A stretch of 64,000 bases of DNA. Origin: Solilutibacter silvestris. Its GTDB lineage: Bacteria; Pseudomonadota; Gammaproteobacteria; Xanthomonadales; Xanthomonadaceae. The notes beneath the pieces were generated by a model. It searched no databases and was not told where the DNA came from. It worked only from the letters and a program-made list of their open reading frames with translations. The position numbers were made by a program, and so were the translations under genes. Below are positions 10,031-18,783 of this stretch, in pieces. The first letter of the stretch is position 1. Every line of letters starts with the position of its first letter. The stretch lies in assembly GCF_002895945.1 (NCBI RefSeq), contig NZ_NPZB01000002.1, positions 62,001 through 126,000 of the forward strand, written 5' to 3'.

Positions 10031-12061
10031 ATGGGGATGAAAACACTGTGGTGTGCGTTGCTGCTGGTTTGCGCCGGCGCGGCGCCAGCGGAAACGTTCA
10101 AGCGCGGGGAATATGAATTCACAACCGGGCCGGTTCCTGCATTCGTGCAGTTGCGCGGGCCGCTTCCCGACGCGTGGCCGGCATCCGCGCCCGGTGGGGA
10201 TGAAGGCAACTGGCGGACCTGGCGTTATGACGAGCAAGTCGATCATCGCGCCAGCAGGAACGATGACTATTTCGAGTACATCTACCAGCCGCGGACGCAG
10301 TCGAACCTCGGCCAGGCCGGTCGCTACCAGATCGAATTCAATCCCGACTACCAGCACCTGGTGATCCATGCGGTGGCGTTGCGCCGCAACGGCAAGTGGG
10401 AGGATCGCCTGCGCCCCGCAACCATCACCGTGGCTCGCCGGGAAAGCGAATTCGAGCAGGACATTGCCAACGGCACAGTCGAGGCATTGATCGTGCTCGA
10501 CGACATCCGCGTCGACGATCTCGTCAGGATCAGCTACACCGTGCAAGGCGGCAATCCGGTACTCGCCGGCCAGGAATCGGAATCGATCTACCTGGGCTGG
10601 AACAGTCCGATGCTCGACAGCTGGTTGCGGGTCCTGTATCCGCCACGCAGCGATGTCGCCATCCACAGCGAACACACCAAGGTGCAGGCCGACTATCGCG
10701 AGCTTGCGGACGGGCGCGAAATGGAGTTCCACCAACACGGCACGCCTGCCATCCAGAACGAGGATGACTATCCGGTGTGGTATCAGCCGTATCCCTACGT
10801 GCAGGCGTCGCAGCGTCGGAGCTGGGGCGACGTGGTGGCGTGGGCGTTGCCGTTGTATCCATCGGACAGGCAATTGCCGGCCGATCTGCAAGCGCGCATC
10901 ACGCAATGGAAAACATTGCCCGACCCCGATGCGCGATTGGCCGCGGCATTGCGCGCGGTACAGGACGAAGTGCGCTATTTCGGCGTCGAGACCGGGCAGA
11001 ATTCCCATCGCCCGAATGCACCGGGCGTGACCTGGTCGCGTCGCTATGGCGACTGCAAGGACAAGGCCTACCTGCTGTCGATGATCCTGCGCCAGCTCGA
11101 CATCCGCGCGGAACCGGCGCTGGTTTCCACGGTTCGCGGCAAGCGGATCGGGGAATTTTCACCATCGGGCGCGGTGTTCAACCATGTCATCGTGCGTGTG
11201 GACATCGGCGGGCAGGCGGTGTGGGTCGATCCGACGGCTTCGCTGCAAGGTGGGATGCCGCGCGATACCGATCTGAGCGCTTACGGCATGGCCTTGCCGA
11301 TCCGGTCGGGGCAACAGGGGTTGGAGTCGATTGCCGCACCGGTGACCAACCGGCTTGCAGTGAATACCAGCGAACACTTCGTGATCCAGCCCGATGGTTC
11401 CGCGCGCCTCGACATCACCACCGAGTACCGAGGCGGCGCGGCCGACGACATGCGCTCCAGCGTCAACCGCCAGCGCCTCGACGACCTCAAGCGCAACTAT
11501 GCCGAGTATTACCAGAAGCGTTATGGCCAGCTCGACGTATTGGCCGCGCCAGTCATCAGCGACGACTTGCCCGGCAATGTCCTGAAGGTGAACGAGTCGT
11601 ACCGCATCGTCCATGCCATCGGCAACGAAGGCGCGCTCAAGGCGCTGCAAATCTACGGTGAGGCGTTGTCGCAGCCATTGAAACTGCCGAAGACGATGTC
11701 GCGCAGCGGGCCGCTGTATTTCGCGCGTCAAGGCACCTACCGCCACGAAACCCGGGTGACCGCGCCAGCGACCTGGGTGGCGGCCTTCGGTGGCGACACT
11801 GATGAGCAGAAGACGAAAGCGTTCGATTACACGCGTTCGGTCAAAACCAGTGGCCAGGAGGCGCACGTCGTCTACGAGGTCAAGATCGATGATCGCTACG
11901 TGGCGGCCGATCAAGGCGTGGCGCACGTCGAGGCATTGCGCAAGGTGCGCGACGACCTGTCTTCCACGTTGCGTTATCGGGTGCCGCTTCAAGGCGAGGC
12001 GGCGGACCGCGATCGCCGACTCAAGGCATTGCTGGATGATGTCTCCGGAGCGAAGAAATGA
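10031..12061 (+). CDS. DUF3857 and transglutaminase-like domain protein, exported
   Basis: A 676-residue protein. ATG 10031 has a G-rich ribosome site just upstream and begins a signal peptide (MGMKTLWCALLLVCAGAAPA). Residues ~50-240 match the DUF3857 region. A transglutaminase/protease-like core follows, with the Cys in RRYGDCKDKAYLLSMIL, the His in VFNHVIVRVDI and the Asp in VWVDPT, i.e. a complete Cys-His-Asp triad. The C-terminal third is a beta-rich region of unknown role. Such proteins are common in Xanthomonadaceae and Bacteroidetes, and their substrates are unknown. Its stop overlaps the start of the next gene (ATGA), so the two are made together. Sited between pgk and pyk, but no glycolytic role is implied. 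Confidence 0.85.
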   Translation: MGMKTLWCALLLVCAGAAPAETFKRGEYEFTTGPVPAFVQLRGPLPDAWPASAPGGDEGNWRTWRYDEQVDHRASRNDDYFEYIYQPRTQSNLGQAGRYQIEFNPDYQHLVIHAVALRRNGKWEDRLRPATITVARRESEFEQDIANGTVEALIVLDDIRVDDLVRISYTVQGGNPVLAGQESESIYLGWNSPMLDSWLRVLYPPRSDVAIHSEHTKVQADYRELADGREMEFHQHGTPAIQNEDDYPVWYQPYPYVQASQRRSWGDVVAWALPLYPSDRQLPADLQARITQWKTLPDPDARLAAALRAVQDEVRYFGVETGQNSHRPNAPGVTWSRRYGDCKDKAYLLSMILRQLDIRAEPALVSTVRGKRIGEFSPSGAVFNHVIVRVDIGGQAVWVDPTASLQGGMPRDTDLSAYGMALPIRSGQQGLESIAAPVTNRLAVNTSEHFVIQPDGSARLDITTEYRGGAADDMRSSVNRQRLDDLKRNYAEYYQKRYGQLDVLAAPVISDDLPGNVLKVNESYRIVHAIGNEGALKALQIYGEALSQPLKLPKTMSRSGPLYFARQGTYRHETRVTAPATWVAAFGGDTDEQKTKAFDYTRSVKTSGQEAHVVYEVKIDDRYVAADQGVAHVEALRKVRDDLSSTLRYRVPLQGEAADRDRRLKALLDDVSGAKK

Positions 12062-14316
12062 AAGCGATGTTGCGAATTACCTTGGCCTCCCTGCTGGTGA
12101 CCGCTGCCCCGGTCGCGTTGGCGCAGGTGGCGGGCAAGGCACCCGAACAGGCTTGGTCGTGGTTCCTGTCGAACGCCAGCAGCGAGGACGTGAGCGATCT
12201 CTATTCGGCGCTCGGCGACAGCGGTTACGTGCGTTCGCGTGTCACCACGGAGACTTGCGCGAAGGGCGAGGCTGGCCTGAAACGCGCAGCGGTGAAAGTC
12301 CCGGTTTCGCTGGCGTTGCATCGCGCGCTGCAACTGTGCGCGGAGGCGCGCGGTGACAAGGTCGCGGCGGATGCCGAGGTCGCGGCGTTCGCCGCGCTAT
12401 GGAAATATGCCGGGCAGCAGGCCGGCAGCGGCGCATGGCGCCGGCCGCTCCGCATCGTGGTGCTCAATGATGCCTATGCCGCGCTCGATGCCATGGGCCT
12501 GGAGTTCAACCACGAATTCTATGAAGGCGTTCGCGCCCATGGCGATTTCCCCATCCAGATCGTGGCGCGGGATCCGGAGCGCAAGGTCGAGCGCCATTTC
12601 AGCTTCGACTATGTAGTGGCCCAGGCAGTCATCGATCGCAAGAACCCGAACGCCGGCACCGCAGCGCATCTCAATGGGACCGCGAGTGAGTTCGTCGATG
12701 CCTACAACAAGGCAGGGGAGTTGTCCGCACGCGACGTGAAAGCGGTCAACGTCGCATTGGAGAAAGAGGCGCTTGCGGAGCGTGTGGCGGCGTTGCGTCC
12801 GCTGGCGAGCGAGGGTGGGCTGCTCTCGCTCGGCACCTGGGAAATCGTGTGCGGACTCAAGCCATACGCGGGCTGTGCCGATGGACTGATCGATGCTTTG
12901 CTGTCGCTGGCCGAGAAGAAACAGGGTTTTGCGATGGTGATGCTGGCGACGGCCTATCGCAACGGCATCGGCATCGCCCGTGATGAAAAAGCGGCCAACT
13001 TGCTGCTCGATGCGGCGGACGACCAGTGGTGGCAGCGTGGCGCTTCGGTGGAGGCGGCGCGATTCGAGGCAACGTTGCACCCAGATGGTGGAACGAACGG
13101 GTTCGACGAGCGCCTTGCGCGCGCAGCGATGGCCGGCAATCCCGAAGCAGGCCCATTGCGGATTGCGTTGTCCTTTGAAGGGACGCACGGCCACAAGATC
13201 GATGCGGCCGGCATCGCCGAATTGTCGAAGCCGGAGAACAACGCGAAAGGAAATGGCGATCGGTTGATCGCGATGAACCTGAGGACGCACCGCGACAATG
13301 CCGACGCCATGGCCTGGGAAGACAAGGCTGCCGCAGCTGGGGACGGCGAATCCAGCCGCCGGGTTGCGGAGCGCTGGCTGGATGCGCATCCGGGACAGCA
13401 AGCGGATGCCGCCACCCTCGACTTGCTGAAGCGTGGGGCATACGCAGGCGATCACGTGGCGATGCAGCTGTTGGCGATCCAGGCACTTCTGGGCAAGCGC
13501 TGGCGCGACGCGGAACTGCAGTTGCTGCCGGCGATGGCCGAGGGCGATGTTGCATCGACCTACATGCTGCTGAATTTGTGGCAACAGGGTTACAAGGGGC
13601 TTTATGGCACGCCGGAACTCGCGCGCCAAGTCTACGATGCGCTGGCGGTCGCGCCCGAAGGCGCACGGGCGCGGCGCGAGTTGGCGATGATGACGGTCGA
13701 TGGCCGTGCCGGCATCGCCAAGGATGGCGCGAAGGCGCGGGCGATGATCGATCGCGACGTGCGTGCCGGTGATGCCGAGTCGCAGACCATGTATGCCACA
13801 TGGCTGCTCTATGGCATCGGCGGTGCCAAGGACGTTGCCGAAGGGCGGCGCTGGATGGAGAAAGCGGTCGCGACGAAATCGCGCATCGCGCTCATCCAGT
13901 ACGGCAGCTGGCTGGTCCAGCAAAGCGACGCCCGGGCCGATCACGTGCATGGCATCCAGTTGTTGCAGGAGGCGGACGCAGGGGGCTCGGCCCTCGCGCG
14001 CAACAACCTCGCATGGGCCCATTGCACTTCGCGTTTTGCCGATTTGCGCGATGCCGGCAAGGGGCTTCAGGTGTCGAAGCGAATGCAGGAGATCGACAAG
14101 CCCCTCGAGCCCGGCACGCTGGATACCGTCGCCGCCTGCTACGCCGCAGCCGGCCAGTTCGACGAAGCGACGCGCTTGCAGGAGTTGGTGGTGTCGCAGA
14201 CCCAGGCGCTACTGGCGCGCGGCGCGACCAATTCCGAGACGATCAATCGCATGACCGAACGCCTCACCCTCTTCAGGAAGCACCAGGCCTATATCGAACC
14301 GGCGGGGGCGCCCTGA
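12058..14316 (+). CDS. Exported Sel1/TPR-like repeat protein
   Basis: A 752-residue protein with a signal peptide (residues 1-22, ending ALA). The second half contains Sel1-type helical repeats: MLATAYRNGIGIARDEKAANLLLDAA, then YATWLLYGIGGAKDVAEGRRWMEKAV, and NNLAWAHC; a TPR-like pair is at the end (VAACYAAAGQFDEATRLQELV). Sel1 repeats usually mediate protein-protein contacts in the periplasm. The N-terminal 250 residues resemble nothing I recognise. The ATGA overlap with the DUF3857/transglutaminase gene indicates translational coupling and a likely joint function. No catalytic residues are evident. Confidence 0.75.
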   Translation: MKAMLRITLASLLVTAAPVALAQVAGKAPEQAWSWFLSNASSEDVSDLYSALGDSGYVRSRVTTETCAKGEAGLKRAAVKVPVSLALHRALQLCAEARGDKVAADAEVAAFAALWKYAGQQAGSGAWRRPLRIVVLNDAYAALDAMGLEFNHEFYEGVRAHGDFPIQIVARDPERKVERHFSFDYVVAQAVIDRKNPNAGTAAHLNGTASEFVDAYNKAGELSARDVKAVNVALEKEALAERVAALRPLASEGGLLSLGTWEIVCGLKPYAGCADGLIDALLSLAEKKQGFAMVMLATAYRNGIGIARDEKAANLLLDAADDQWWQRGASVEAARFEATLHPDGGTNGFDERLARAAMAGNPEAGPLRIALSFEGTHGHKIDAAGIAELSKPENNAKGNGDRLIAMNLRTHRDNADAMAWEDKAAAAGDGESSRRVAERWLDAHPGQQADAATLDLLKRGAYAGDHVAMQLLAIQALLGKRWRDAELQLLPAMAEGDVASTYMLLNLWQQGYKGLYGTPELARQVYDALAVAPEGARARRELAMMTVDGRAGIAKDGAKARAMIDRDVRAGDAESQTMYATWLLYGIGGAKDVAEGRRWMEKAVATKSRIALIQYGSWLVQQSDARADHVHGIQLLQEADAGGSALARNNLAWAHCTSRFADLRDAGKGLQVSKRMQEIDKPLEPGTLDTVAACYAAAGQFDEATRLQELVVSQTQALLARGATNSETINRMTERLTLFRKHQAYIEPAGAP

Positions 14317-14383
14317 CAACGAATACACGTTCCGGGCTGTCGTGCGGATGTGCTAGCGTCATTGGTCCAATCAGGAGCCTCGA

Positions 14384-15835
14384 ATGTCACAGCACCGCCG
14401 CCGCACCCGCATCCTCGCCACCCTTGGCCCGGCCACTGATTCGCCGGAAGTCCTGGATGCGCTGATTCGTGCCGGCGTCGATTGCGTGCGTCTCAATTTC
14501 TCCCACGGCGATCCCTCGGCGCAGGTCGAGCGCGCCCGCGCGCTGCGTGAAGCCGCGGCGCGTGCGGGGCGCGAGATCGGCATCCTCGCCGACTTGCCCG
14601 GCCCAAAGATCCGCGTCGAACGTTTCGCCGATGGCAAGGTGGCGCTGAAGGAAGGCCAGCGTTTCGATCTGGTGGCCGAACTCAATCCCCCACCGGGCGA
14701 TGCCAGCCAGGTCGGCGTGAGCTACCTCGGCCTGCCTGGCGATGTCGTCCCCGGCGACGTGTTGCTGCTCGACGACGGCATGGTGCAGTTGCAGGTCGAG
14801 AAGATCGAAGGCCAGCGCATCATCAATCGCGTCCTCAACGATTCGGTGCTGTCCGATCGCAAGGGCCTCAACAAGCAGGGTGGCGGTTTGTCGCTGGGCG
14901 CGATCACCGAACGCGACCACGAACTCATTGCGATCGCTGCACAACTCGATGCCGACTTCATCGCGGTGTCGTTCTGCCGCGATGCCGCCGACATGGAGGA
15001 AGCGCGCCGGGCCGCGCAATCGCACGGCAGCCACGCCGCGCTGGTGGCCAAGATCGAGCGCGCCGAGGCGATCGAGAACCTCGACGAGATCATCGACGCC
15101 AGCGACGTGGTGATGGTGGCGCGCGGCGATCTTGGCGTGGAAATCGGCGACGCCGAATTGCCCGGCCTGCAGAAGAAGATCATCCAGCACTCGGTGCAGC
15201 GCAACAAGGTGGTGATCACCGCGACGCAGATGCTGCAGTCGATGGTGTCGAGCCCGATGGCGACGCGCGCGGAAGTGCTCGACGTCGCCAACGCCGTGAT
15301 CGACGGCACCGACGCGGTGATGCTGTCGCAGGAAACCGCCGCCGGCCAGTATCCGGTGCGCGCGGTGGAAGCGATGGCGCGCATCTGCATCGGCGCCGAA
15401 AAGCAGTTCAATAGCGACACCAACTACGAAGGCGCGCAGCGTGATCTCGATCGCGTCGACAACGCCATCGCGATGGCGACGATGTTCCTGACCCAGCACA
15501 TTCCTGTCGAGGCGATCATCGCCCTGACCGAATCCGGCGGCACCGCGCGCTACCTGTCGCGTTTCCGTTCGCCGGTGCCGATCTACGCCTTCTCGCGCCA
15601 TGCCGATGCCCGTCGCCGCATGTCGCTGATGCGCGACGTGTTCCCGATCGCCTTCGACAGCCGCGGCCTGTTCGCTGGCCAGGCCGCCCGCCAGGCGATC
15701 CGCCACCTGCTGGACGCCGGATTGCTGGACGAGGGCCAGCGCGTGCTGTTCACCAGTGGCGAGAGCATGCATCAGCACGGTTCCACCAATACCCTGCGCG
15801 TGCTGGAAGCCAGCCACAACATGCCGACGGCGTGA
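14384..15835 (+). CDS. pyk: Pyruvate kinase
   Basis: A 483-residue enzyme making pyruvate and ATP from phosphoenolpyruvate. Family motifs are present in order: RTRILATLGPATDSPEVL, RLNFSHG, ILADLPGPKIRVERF (substrate and metal site), the B-domain insert, FIAVSFCRDAADMEEA, VAKIERAEAIENLDEI, MVARGDLGVEIG, and VITATQMLQSM, then the C-terminal regulatory domain. Here the usual SxTKD-type loop reads DRKGLNKQG. Third enzyme of the glycolytic block; 60 bases separate it from the repeat-protein gene. Confidence 0.97.
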   Translation: MSQHRRRTRILATLGPATDSPEVLDALIRAGVDCVRLNFSHGDPSAQVERARALREAAARAGREIGILADLPGPKIRVERFADGKVALKEGQRFDLVAELNPPPGDASQVGVSYLGLPGDVVPGDVLLLDDGMVQLQVEKIEGQRIINRVLNDSVLSDRKGLNKQGGGLSLGAITERDHELIAIAAQLDADFIAVSFCRDAADMEEARRAAQSHGSHAALVAKIERAEAIENLDEIIDASDVVMVARGDLGVEIGDAELPGLQKKIIQHSVQRNKVVITATQMLQSMVSSPMATRAEVLDVANAVIDGTDAVMLSQETAAGQYPVRAVEAMARICIGAEKQFNSDTNYEGAQRDLDRVDNAIAMATMFLTQHIPVEAIIALTESGGTARYLSRFRSPVPIYAFSRHADARRRMSLMRDVFPIAFDSRGLFAGQAARQAIRHLLDAGLLDEGQRVLFTSGESMHQHGSTNTLRVLEASHNMPTA

Positions 15836-15897
15836 ATTGACATTGATCGAATCTGGGTGTAATAACGCTAAGCATCGATCAGGAACCGGAGGGGCCA

Positions 15898-16503
15898 ATG
15901 AAATCCACCATTTCACTGTGGTTGTTGCTCGCGTCGCCGCTTGCAATGGCGGCCGATGGCCCAAGGGCGCCGGTCGTGGAAGATGCGACTCTGTATGGCT
16001 CACCCCTGCAGTTGGTGGCTCCGGCCCCAATCGGTGAAGACCATAACGTGAACGCTTGTGTTGCCGTTGGTTACACGGTGAAACCCGATGGGGCCCTCGG
16101 GGAGTTCGAGGTCGTGGATGCGTGGAGCGGCAAGCCGCCGGCAAGCGCGAGACTGCGGCTCTATTGGGAAAATTATGGCAAGATCGCCGCCCAAGCCGTG
16201 CAGGTGGCTCAGACCAAGGTGCGAATGCAGGCTCCTGCAGAGATGGTGCGGACGGTGTCGCGAGTGTCGTTTGGACCGGATGCCGCAGAAGACAATCGGT
16301 GCATGGTTCGCAACGCGCATGACAGCTATGCTGCTGCAGACGATTACCGTCTGAACCTGCAAGTGGTGTTGAAAGAGGCGAGGGCGTTGCGCGTGGCCAA
16401 TGAGGGGCCCAACGTGCGATTTGACCCTGCTCCCAAGATACCCGGACCGCCGCCGCCATCGCCGTCGCCCAAACCGCAGTCGAGCTCCGGTTCGCAAGGC
16501 TGA
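15898..16503 (+). CDS. Secreted protein with TonB C-terminal-like fold
   Basis: A 201-residue protein whose ATG is preceded by GGAGGGG. Residues 1-19 are a signal peptide ending AMA. The central part (VAVGYTVKPDGALGEFEVVDAWSG) has the strand-DG-strand pattern of TonB C-terminal domains, but there is no N-terminal membrane anchor or proline-rich linker; instead the proline-rich stretch is at the C-terminus (PGPPPPSPSPKP). Function unknown. It lies between pyk and fba. The TonB-C likeness is an inference from pattern. Confidence 0.6.
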   Translation: MKSTISLWLLLASPLAMAADGPRAPVVEDATLYGSPLQLVAPAPIGEDHNVNACVAVGYTVKPDGALGEFEVVDAWSGKPPASARLRLYWENYGKIAAQAVQVAQTKVRMQAPAEMVRTVSRVSFGPDAAEDNRCMVRNAHDSYAAADDYRLNLQVVLKEARALRVANEGPNVRFDPAPKIPGPPPPSPSPKPQSSSGSQG

Positions 16504-16520
16504 AATTCTTTTCAACCCGC

Positions 16521-16526
16521 TATAAT
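16521..16526 (+). promoter_or_regulatory. -10 element upstream of fba
   Basis: A perfect TATAAT lies 31 bases before the fba start codon. No good -35 hexamer is visible at the expected distance, so the promoter call rests on the -10 alone. Confidence 0.5.
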
Positions 16527-16557
16527 TGCGTTTTCCCTGCGCCAGGACGAAAACGCA

Positions 16558-17562
16558 ATGAGCATCGAACAGCTTGCCGAAACCGCCCGTGCCATGGTCG
16601 CCCCGGGCAAGGGCATCATCGCCATCGACGAATCCGCATCGACCTGCCAGAAACGCTTCGATGGCGTCGGCATCGCCAGCACCGAGGAAAGCCGCCGCGC
16701 CTATCGCGAGCTGCTGCTGACCGCACCGAAGGTCGACGACTACCTGTCCGGCGCCATCCTGTTCGACGAAACCATCCGCCAGTCGACCAAGGACGGCGTG
16801 CCGTTCGCCAAGTACATGGCCGATCACGGCATGATCCCGGGCATCAAGGTCGACAAGGGCACGGTGCCGTTGGCCGGCTTCCCCGGTGAACTGGTGACCG
16901 ACGGCCTCGACGGCCTGCGCGCGCGCCTGCAGGAGTACTACAAGCTCGGTGCGCGTTTCGCCAAGTGGCGCGCGGTGATCAACATCGGCGAGGACATCCC
17001 GTCCGGCACCTGCATCGAGTCCAACAGCCACGCCTTGGCGCGCTATGCCGCGTTGTGCCAGGAGCAGGGCATCGTGCCGATGGTGGAACCCGAGGTGCTG
17101 ATGGACGGCGACCACGACATCGAGACCTGCTACGAAGTCACCGAGGTCACGCTGCGTTCGCTGTTCGACGCGCTGTACCAGCACAACGTCGCGCTGGAAG
17201 GCACCATCCTCAAGGCGTCGATGGTCGTTCCCGGCAAGGATTGCCCGGACCAGGCCAGCGTCGAGGAAGTTGCCGAAGCCACCCTGATGTGCCTGAAGTC
17301 GACGGTGCCGGCGATCCTGCCGGGTATCGTGTTCCTCTCGGGTGGACAGAGCGATGAAGCCGCCACCGCGCATCTCGATGCGATGAACCGCATGGGCCCG
17401 AATCCGTGGCCGCTGTCGTTCTCCTATGGTCGCGCCATGCAGCAGGCCGCGTTGAAGCTGTGGTCGCAGGACATGGCCGGCAACTGGGCCAAGGCGCAGG
17501 CCACCGTGTATGAACGCGCCAAGGCGAACGGGTTGGCTGCACTGGGCCAGTGGCAGCGCTGA
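16558..17562 (+). CDS. fba: Fructose-bisphosphate aldolase, class I
   Basis: A 334-residue Schiff-base aldolase that splits fructose-1,6-bisphosphate. The class I signatures GKGIIAIDESASTCQKRF, AKWRAVINIGEDIPS, and MVEPEVLMDGDHDIETC are present; the Schiff-base lysine is Lys219 in GTILKASMVVPG, where most family members read LLKPNMV. The C-terminal LSGGQSDEAATAHLDAMNR is also intact. No metal-binding class II motifs. This closes the glycolytic block and is followed by its own terminator. Confidence 0.96.
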   Translation: MSIEQLAETARAMVAPGKGIIAIDESASTCQKRFDGVGIASTEESRRAYRELLLTAPKVDDYLSGAILFDETIRQSTKDGVPFAKYMADHGMIPGIKVDKGTVPLAGFPGELVTDGLDGLRARLQEYYKLGARFAKWRAVINIGEDIPSGTCIESNSHALARYAALCQEQGIVPMVEPEVLMDGDHDIETCYEVTEVTLRSLFDALYQHNVALEGTILKASMVVPGKDCPDQASVEEVAEATLMCLKSTVPAILPGIVFLSGGQSDEAATAHLDAMNRMGPNPWPLSFSYGRAMQQAALKLWSQDMAGNWAKAQATVYERAKANGLAALGQWQR

Positions 17563-17591
17563 TGCCTGACGCTGCTGCGCGGCCGTGATCG

Positions 17592-17619
17592 AAAACGCCA
17601 GCCTTGCGCTGGCGTTTTT
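17592..17619 (+). terminator. Rho-independent terminator after fba
   Basis: AAAACGCCAGC (17592-17602) and GCTGGCGTTTT (17608-17618) form an 11-bp stem with loop CTTGC; the T-run is part of the 3' arm. Confidence 0.92.
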
Positions 17620-17694
17620 ATTGGGAGATCGAGCTTCGCGCATCCATGTCGAAAGTCACGGGTGCGTCATCCTCCATCCGCATAAAATTGCCTG

Positions 17695-18783
17695 ATGAAA
17701 TTCCGTACAGATTCGATGGGCCGGCTCTGTGCCGGTGGAATGGTCGCGGGCCTACTGCTTGCCGGTTGCCAGCGCGGCGCCGATGCCGGGAAATCCGCCG
17801 CTAAAGGCGACCAGCCGGTATCGGTGGTGATCGAACGCATCCAGCCGCAGCCGTGGACGGACACGGTGCAGGCGCTGGGCACGGTCAAGGCGCATGAATC
17901 GGTGACGGTGACCGCCAAGGTAAGCGAAACCGTGCAGAGCGTGCATTTCGACAGCGGCCAGTGGGTGAACCGCGGTGCGCCGTTGGTGACGCTGACGGGC
18001 CAGCAGCAGCAGGCAGCATTGGCCGCTGCGGCAGCCAGCGCGAAGGAAGCCGACACGCTGTATCAGCGCCAGTCGCAACTCGCTGCGCAGCAGCTGATCG
18101 CGAAGTCGATGCTCGATACCCAGAAGGCGACGCGCGATGCCGCCATCGCGCAGGTGACGCAGATCCGCGCCAATCTCTCCGATCGGGTGATCCGCGCGCC
18201 ATTTTCCGGATTGCTCGGCTTGCGCCAGGTGAGTCCGGGCACGCTGGTGACGCCGGGCACGGCGATCGCCACGCTCGATGATGTCTCGCGCGTCTACGTC
18301 GATTTCCCTGTGCCGGAAACCGAGTTGGCGAACGTGTCGCCCGGGCAATCGATCACCGGCACCACGCAGGCATGGCCGGGGCGCGAATTCTCCGGCACGG
18401 TACAGACTTCGGCGGGACGTCTGGATACCGGCTCGCGTGCGATGACGATGCGCGGCGATTTTGCCAACCCGGATCGCGCGTTGAAGCCCGGCATGCTGGT
18501 GAACGTCGAGGTCACGCGCGGCACGCATCCGGCCATCGTCGTACCCGAACTCGCGGTGATGCAGGTCGGTTCGCAGACCTTCGTCTGGCGCGTCACGCCC
18601 GAAAACAAGGCGCAGAAAGTCGAGGTCGAACTTGGCGGGCGCATTCCCGGCAAAGCGATGGTGAGCAAGGGACTGGATGGCGGCGATCGCATCGTGGTCG
18701 ATGGCGTCGGCAAGGTGAAGGCAGATGCCACGCTCAAGGCTGCGCCGCCAGCGACCGTGCCGACTGGGACAGCGCACAAGTGA
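17695..18783 (+). CDS. RND efflux periplasmic adaptor lipoprotein
   Basis: A 362-residue membrane-fusion protein. The N-terminus has a lipobox (LLAG-Cys25), so it is anchored by lipid in the periplasmic face of the inner membrane. The usual order is visible: biotinyl/lipoyl-like hairpin (VKAHESVTVTAKVSETV...), an alpha-helical hairpin rich in Ala/Gln (residues ~100-155), DRVIRAPFSGLLGLRQVSPGTLVTPG closing the lipoyl domain, then beta-barrel and membrane-proximal domains. It partners the pump encoded immediately downstream, with a 4-base overlap. No outer-membrane factor gene is adjacent. Transported substrate unknown. Confidence 0.94.
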   Translation: MKFRTDSMGRLCAGGMVAGLLLAGCQRGADAGKSAAKGDQPVSVVIERIQPQPWTDTVQALGTVKAHESVTVTAKVSETVQSVHFDSGQWVNRGAPLVTLTGQQQQAALAAAAASAKEADTLYQRQSQLAAQQLIAKSMLDTQKATRDAAIAQVTQIRANLSDRVIRAPFSGLLGLRQVSPGTLVTPGTAIATLDDVSRVYVDFPVPETELANVSPGQSITGTTQAWPGREFSGTVQTSAGRLDTGSRAMTMRGDFANPDRALKPGMLVNVEVTRGTHPAIVVPELAVMQVGSQTFVWRVTPENKAQKVEVELGGRIPGKAMVSKGLDGGDRIVVDGVGKVKADATLKAAPPATVPTGTAHK

